Shown: positions 61,701 to 64,000 of the stretch, piece after piece
Position numbering within the stretch: position 1 is the first letter of the stretch
How the letters are laid out: each line of letters starts with the position of its first letter
Assembly (NCBI GenBank): GCA_025363295.1
Contig: JANYEC010000074.1
Coordinates: 1-64,000, forward strand
Direction: 5' to 3'
Origin: Akkermansiaceae bacterium
GTDB lineage: Bacteria > Verrucomicrobiota > Verrucomicrobiia > Verrucomicrobiales > Akkermansiaceae
DNA length: 64,000 nt
Notes under the pieces: generated by a model
What the model saw: only the letters and a program-made list of their open reading frames with translations
Told to the model about the DNA's origin: nothing
Databases searched by the model: none
Translations under genes and position numbers: made by a program

Positions 61701-63458
61701 CTCAAGGTGCTTGATCTTCTCAAGTTGGTGCTCAAAGAGGATCGCACTGTCCAAGCTGACCGTCATGCAGTGCAGGGGGGTTTCGTCCAAGAGGTTGCGC
61801 TCCACCCCGAGTCCGGCTCCGAGTGACATGACCGCCCATTCACGAATCGGGTCGATGGGGGGATTCGTCACCTGAGCAAACAATTGTTTAAAATAAGTGT
61901 ATAGAAGTCGCGGCTGAGTCGAGAGAATCGCGAGCGGAATATCATCGCCCATTGAAAAAACTGCCTCTTGGGCGCTCTTCATCATAGGGGGAAAAACCAT
62001 GTCCAGTTCCTCCGTAGAAATACCGTGAGTGACTTGATTACGAGAGAGTTCCAGCGGTGAATAGTCCACCTCGGGAACGTGTGCTTGCGGTGATACAAAC
62101 TTGCGGAGTTCGAGTGCGTTATCGTCGATCCAACGGCGGTAGGTTTTTTGCTTGGCGAGCTCCTCTTTGATCTCGCGATCGTATTTGAACTCACCCGTGA
62201 CCGTGTTGGCGGAAAGCATTTGTCCGGGGCCTAAGCGGCCCTTTCGAACGATCGTTGCATCGTCGAGAATCACCGCTCCAGCCTCGGAACCGATGTAAAG
62301 GATCCCGTCCTCGGTGATTTTGTAGCGCGACGGCCGGAGCCCGTTGCGATCGAGCGAGGCGCAAAGTTTCGTGCCATCGGTGAAGACAAGGCCGGCCGGA
62401 CCGTCCCACGGCTCTGAGAATGAGCGGATGAATTGGTAAAATGCCCGGACCTCATCCGAGATGTCCTGATCATTCCGATAAGCGGGTGGGACCAGCATGC
62501 ACATCGCATGCTCCGGCGAGCGACCGGAAAGAATGAGCAGCTCGAGCGCATGATCGAGTGAGGCGGAATCCGATTCTCCGTGGCGGATGAGATTTTTCAC
62601 CAACTCGATATCTTCACCCCAAACGGGCGAGGCAAAAAACTCTTCGCGCGAGGTCATCCAATTGCGGTTACCCTCGACGGTGTTAATTTCACCGTTATGG
62701 CACATCATACGGAATGGTTGCCCGAGGGGCCATGCTGGAAAGGTGTTCGTTGAGAACCGCTGGTGATACAGTGCGATGGCGACTTGGTAATCTGGATCGC
62801 TGAAATCTAGGTAAAACGCCCGCAGTGCGGCAGGCATGGCGAGGGCTTTGTAAGAGATCAGTCGGCTCGAAAATGTCGGTATGTAAAAGCTCTGGATCGA
62901 CCTGGTGCGATGTTCGATCTCCCGGCGGCAAAGATAGAGTTTTCTCTCAAAATCGTCTGCAGTCATATCCGCCGGACGAATCATCAGCAGATGCTCGATC
63001 TGCGGTCGGCTAACAAGGGCGATTTTCCCGAGCGCATCTGGATCGACAGGCACCTCGCGCCAGCCGATGGCGGTGATGCCACGTTTTCCGATCACATCCC
63101 GGGTAATTTCTCGGATCTCTGAAATCACATTGGCATTTTCAGCTGGAAAAAAGAACACTCCGACTGCTAGATCCGCATCATTTTCGACCGTAAATCCGAG
63201 TTTTTCCGCCGCTTTGCGAAACAGCGGGCGGGGGATCTGAGTGAGGACGCCGGAACCATCACCGGTCTTCATATCCGCATCGACTGCGCCGCGGTGAGTC
63301 ATGCAGCACACAGAAGTGAGCGCATAATCGAGAATCTGATAGCTCGCTTTTCCCTTCAAATGGGCGATCGCGCCCATGCCGCAATTGTCGTGTTCTTGTG
63401 AAAGCCGGTGCAAGGAGCCGGGAACGAGGGGGGTGCTGGAGTGATAGAACGCGTTCAT
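58779..63458 (-). CDS. gltB: Glutamate synthase large subunit
   Basis: 1559 aa; DNCGMGAIAHLKG (Ntn amidotransferase), RFSTNTFPAWPLGQPFRMMCHNGEINT, GEGGEDPVRY, GHDGGTGASPLSS, CHLNTCPVGIATTDP, TGGTAYVYD. Confidence 0.98.
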   Translation of the reverse strand: MNAFYHSSTPLVPGSLHRLSQEHDNCGMGAIAHLKGKASYQILDYALTSVCCMTHRGAVDADMKTGDGSGVLTQIPRPLFRKAAEKLGFTVENDADLAVGVFFFPAENANVISEIREITRDVIGKRGITAIGWREVPVDPDALGKIALVSRPQIEHLLMIRPADMTADDFERKLYLCRREIEHRTRSIQSFYIPTFSSRLISYKALAMPAALRAFYLDFSDPDYQVAIALYHQRFSTNTFPAWPLGQPFRMMCHNGEINTVEGNRNWMTSREEFFASPVWGEDIELVKNLIRHGESDSASLDHALELLILSGRSPEHAMCMLVPPAYRNDQDISDEVRAFYQFIRSFSEPWDGPAGLVFTDGTKLCASLDRNGLRPSRYKITEDGILYIGSEAGAVILDDATIVRKGRLGPGQMLSANTVTGEFKYDREIKEELAKQKTYRRWIDDNALELRKFVSPQAHVPEVDYSPLELSRNQVTHGISTEELDMVFPPMMKSAQEAVFSMGDDIPLAILSTQPRLLYTYFKQLFAQVTNPPIDPIREWAVMSLGAGLGVERNLLDETPLHCMTVSLDSAILFEHQLEKIKHLEEHGFPSVTIDCTWLSSSGASGMKARLDEICAEAETAVREDNNVLILSDRATSASRIPIPMLLAIGTVHHHLTRIRMRMRASIVLETGEARDVHQIACCFGFGATAICPYLGYATVRQLVSGDTGKNKLGEITAQKAMTNYRKALEKGILKIMSKMGISVLNSYQGAQTFEAIGVGREVVDFSFTGVPSKIGGVGFVEIAEESIIRHRAAFETVVLEGQTLDLGDPGYNRYRKAGERHVYTTEVIKNFHTYVKSGRAEDYEEYVRVSLESKPVAIKDLVDFVSASSGPIPLEEVESMESIRRRFTTAAMSLGALSPEAHETLAIAMNRIGGKSDSGEGGEDPVRYKPYPNGDFARSYIKQVASGRFGVSAYYLVNAAELEIKMAQGAKPGEGGQLPGHKVNALIARLRNTQPGVQLISPPPHHDIYSIEDLAQLIHDLKEVNPRARITVKLVAESGVGTVASGCAKASADNILISGHDGGTGASPLSSTKHAGSPWELGLAEAQQTLLINNLRDRVVLRTDGGIRNGRDVVIAAILGAEQFNFGTTAMIAMGCVYVRKCHLNTCPVGIATTDPKFRAKFKGTPEMVINYFTAVADEARGIMARIGVRTLDELIGRPEFLVQRHVTDHPKANTLDLSALLKDVVPTLAENSGKSPESISRICSKDRNDGLAKPALDLRILSDLVSAVSGIQNQQSPEYGPDSVPEEILNAVKLLPDRPPTALSYEVVNTDRNIGTRLAGRIAEVHGDRSLPANSIHITCRGSAGQSFGCFLVSGIKLELIGEANDYVGKGMAAGEIIIRVSKTAKFEAATNTICGNTCLYGATGGKLFANGRAGERFAVRNSGATTVVEGVGDHGCEYMTNGKVVILGKTGKNFGAGMSGGTAYVYDVDGKFFSRVNSEMVVALPIKRAQDIAEIRSLIELHLERTGSHQAKKLLSNWEESVRKLVRVIAKEHAELEAAEELHEAASIPVDAKAT

Positions 63459-63562
63459 CAGAATTCGAAATACAAGGCCTGGTTAAAGCGCCGGGCGGAG
63501 CGCGAAATAAACGGCAGGTCACCGATACAGCCAAGCAGGAAATATGCCTAACGCTGAGTCAC

Positions 63563-64000
63563 CTATGAAGAAGATGACATCTCCGAATCTTCTTCCGGCG
63601 GCAGCAGTCCTCGCTCCACGAGAAAACGATCAGCAGCCCCCAAGGTGACCTCGAAATTTTTATGGCTGACGTTAAAATTGAAGAAACTGTGATCCGCTTT
63701 GATAAAGTCGATCAGCTCACAGCTATTGCCACGCCAGCGCAATCGGCGACGGAATTTCTCCACTTCCTCAAACGGCGTAATCCGGTCAGATTTTCCATGG
63801 AAAAAAAGCATCGGAGGCAGCTTGCGCCGCATTAGGTTTGTCGGACTCAGTCGCTTGGCAGTTTTAGCGTCTGGGAAACGCTCAGCCGCAGGGCCTTTTC
63901 CAGCGGTGTTGACTAAGGCGCTGAACAAAATCAGGGCCTGCGGGGTACACGTTAGACCATCCATCGGTGGCAGATCTTTGGCCTTCGGCATGGCAGTCAG
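63563..64000 (-). CDS. Alpha/beta hydrolase-fold esterase, N-terminus beyond the window
   Basis: Frame stays open through the window edge; MLFFHGKSDRITPFEEVEKF, KADHSFFNF (Asp and His region of an alpha/beta hydrolase). Confidence 0.7.
   Translation of the reverse strand: MTAMPKAKDLPPMDGLTCTPQALILFSALVNTAGKGPAAERFPDAKTAKRLSPTNLMRRKLPPMLFFHGKSDRITPFEEVEKFRRRLRWRGNSCELIDFIKADHSFFNFNVSHKNFEVTLGAADRFLVERGLLPPEEDSEMSSSS

Overview
The window looks like a Verrucomicrobiota-type chromosome segment; the taxon is inferred from protein style only. Positions ~0.3-26.8 kb are a one-strand (-) block of secreted carbohydrate-active enzymes: three GH29-like and one GH95-like alpha-L-fucosidases, two sialate O-acetylesterase-like proteins, GH30, GH2, GH106 and GH28-like enzymes, and two heparinase II/III-like proteins. 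No transporter, regulator or sulfatase was recognised in that block. Its intergenic gaps carry gene scars: orphan signal peptides and a duplicated GH106 3' tail. Positions ~27-64 kb are mostly housekeeping: a nucleotidyltransferase cassette, thiC with a TPP riboswitch, tRNA-Pro and tRNA-Arg, a PfkB kinase, MeaB, an orphan ABC ATPase with a permease remnant, coaD, a DEAD-box helicase, cysJ/cysI/cysH/cysK, lolA, an MMPL exporter and gltB. Also present are a Pga-like exopolysaccharide cassette whose PgaB-like protein has its domains in swapped order, and an ECF sigma / Ser-Thr kinase-PEGA-SUMF1 locus divergent from two uncharacterised genes. Top observations: the swapped PgaB-like protein; repeat DNA absorbed in-frame into ThiC; the sigma/kinase locus; recombination scars in the CAZyme block; and a degenerate subtilase whose signal peptide is hidden by an apparent 1-nt frameshift. 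All family calls are from reading motifs; no database search was run.
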